A stretch of DNA of 40,394 nt, taken from assembly GCA_021604545.1 (NCBI GenBank), contig BQJE01000007.1, positions 1 through 40,394 on the forward strand. The letters run 5' to 3'. Numbering within the stretch: the stretch's first letter is position 1; each line of letters opens with the position of its first letter. A model generated the notes under the pieces. That model was not told the DNA's origin, made no database searches, and saw only the letters and a program-made list of their open reading frames with translations. This DNA is from Micavibrio sp. (GTDB lineage: Bacteria; Pseudomonadota; Alphaproteobacteria; Micavibrionales; Micavibrionaceae). Position numbers and translations under genes: made by a program. Below are positions 40,270 through 40,394 of the stretch, piece after piece.

Positions 40270-40394
40270 TTCCTTTTAGGAATGGTCGCCCTCTTATTAA
40301 AAAGGGAGTTCGAACTATGTTCGAACGGGCGCACCATTCCTTTTAGGAATGGTCGCCCTCTTATTAAAAAGGGAGTTCGAACTATGTTCGAACG
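40260..40394 (+). repeat. 67-bp tandem repeat copying the tRNA-Arg 3' end
   Basis: Two identical copies (40260-40326 and 40327-40393) are joined without a gap, and the last base of the window begins a third. Each starts with GGGCGCACCA, the acceptor strand plus CCA of tRNA-Arg, then ACCATTCC-TTTTA-GGAATGGT extended by GGGCG/CGCCC, and ends in GTTCGAAC-TAT-GTTCGAAC, where the half-site GTTCGAA equals the T-loop sequence. The number of copies beyond the window is not visible. An assembly effect at a contig end is an alternative. Confidence 0.85.

Noticed and set aside
40260-40394. CRISPR array
   Set aside because: The repeats follow one another without variable spacers and copy a tRNA end; no cas genes are present.

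Overview
The window reads as a chromosomal segment of a flagellated alphaproteobacterium of moderate GC content. The evidence is a two-piece (circularly permuted) tmRNA gene, an alpha-type SspB adaptor, an alphaproteobacterial acetolactate synthase large subunit with GEAS in place of the usual GDGS, a flagellin of the Rhodospirillales/Micavibrio sequence type, and the gene run DegP-like protease, DUF2065, hflC, hflK, mrp. A Micavibrio-like or Rhodospirillales-like lineage is my guess, not proven. No insertion sequence, integrase, phage module or CRISPR array is visible. The window opens inside a gene and closes inside a perfect tandem repeat, so either edge could be a contig break.

Layout. 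1-4290 is the surface/motility end. It holds the 3' part of a large Ig-like adhesin, a decayed rhodanese fragment, tRNA-Val and tRNA-Gln, a structured spacer, and then a flagellin carrying an inserted LamG-like domain behind a textbook sigma-54 promoter and an upstream palindrome. 4416-12367 is a TetR regulator facing a same-direction run: DUF2157, GDYXXLXY, a three-domain LplT-PlsC-acyl-ACP synthetase fusion, a membrane protein and a fatty acid desaturase. This run looks like a membrane lipid cluster. 12362-17963 holds mixed single genes: a formyltransferase, a conserved unknown, an orphan FlgC-like rod protein, a lipoprotein, DUF3179, MAPEG, an EamA transporter behind a tiny leaderless gene, and an unknown helical protein.

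17960-22751 is the branched-chain amino acid block on the minus strand (ilvB, ilvN, a lipoprotein, a hydrolase, ilvC), with a possible Ile/Leu attenuator leader. 23011-32048 is housekeeping: miaA, a TyrA-like dehydrogenase, the Do protease/HflKC membrane quality-control genes, the Fe-S carrier Mrp, and the folate/thymidylate trio folA, folB, thyA. 32281-33338 is a pair of unrecognised proteins with a faint HAD-like pattern. 33369-33742 is ssrA. 33924-40015 carries a Cys-rich exported protein, an O-antigen ligase/TPR membrane protein, a membrane protein, sspB, a hydrolase, an ABC ATPase without a permease, and a CBS protein. The window ends with tRNA-Arg(CCG) running straight into identical 67-bp repeats that copy the tRNA 3' end.

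Functional links. ssrA and sspB belong to the same rescue/proteolysis route, and the tag here carries the NDN motif twice. DegP-like, HflKC and DUF2065 serve envelope protein quality control. The strongest novelty candidates are the tRNA-Arg-linked repeat array, the LamG-bearing sigma-54 flagellin, the duplicated tmRNA tag and the leaderless mini-gene before the EamA transporter.
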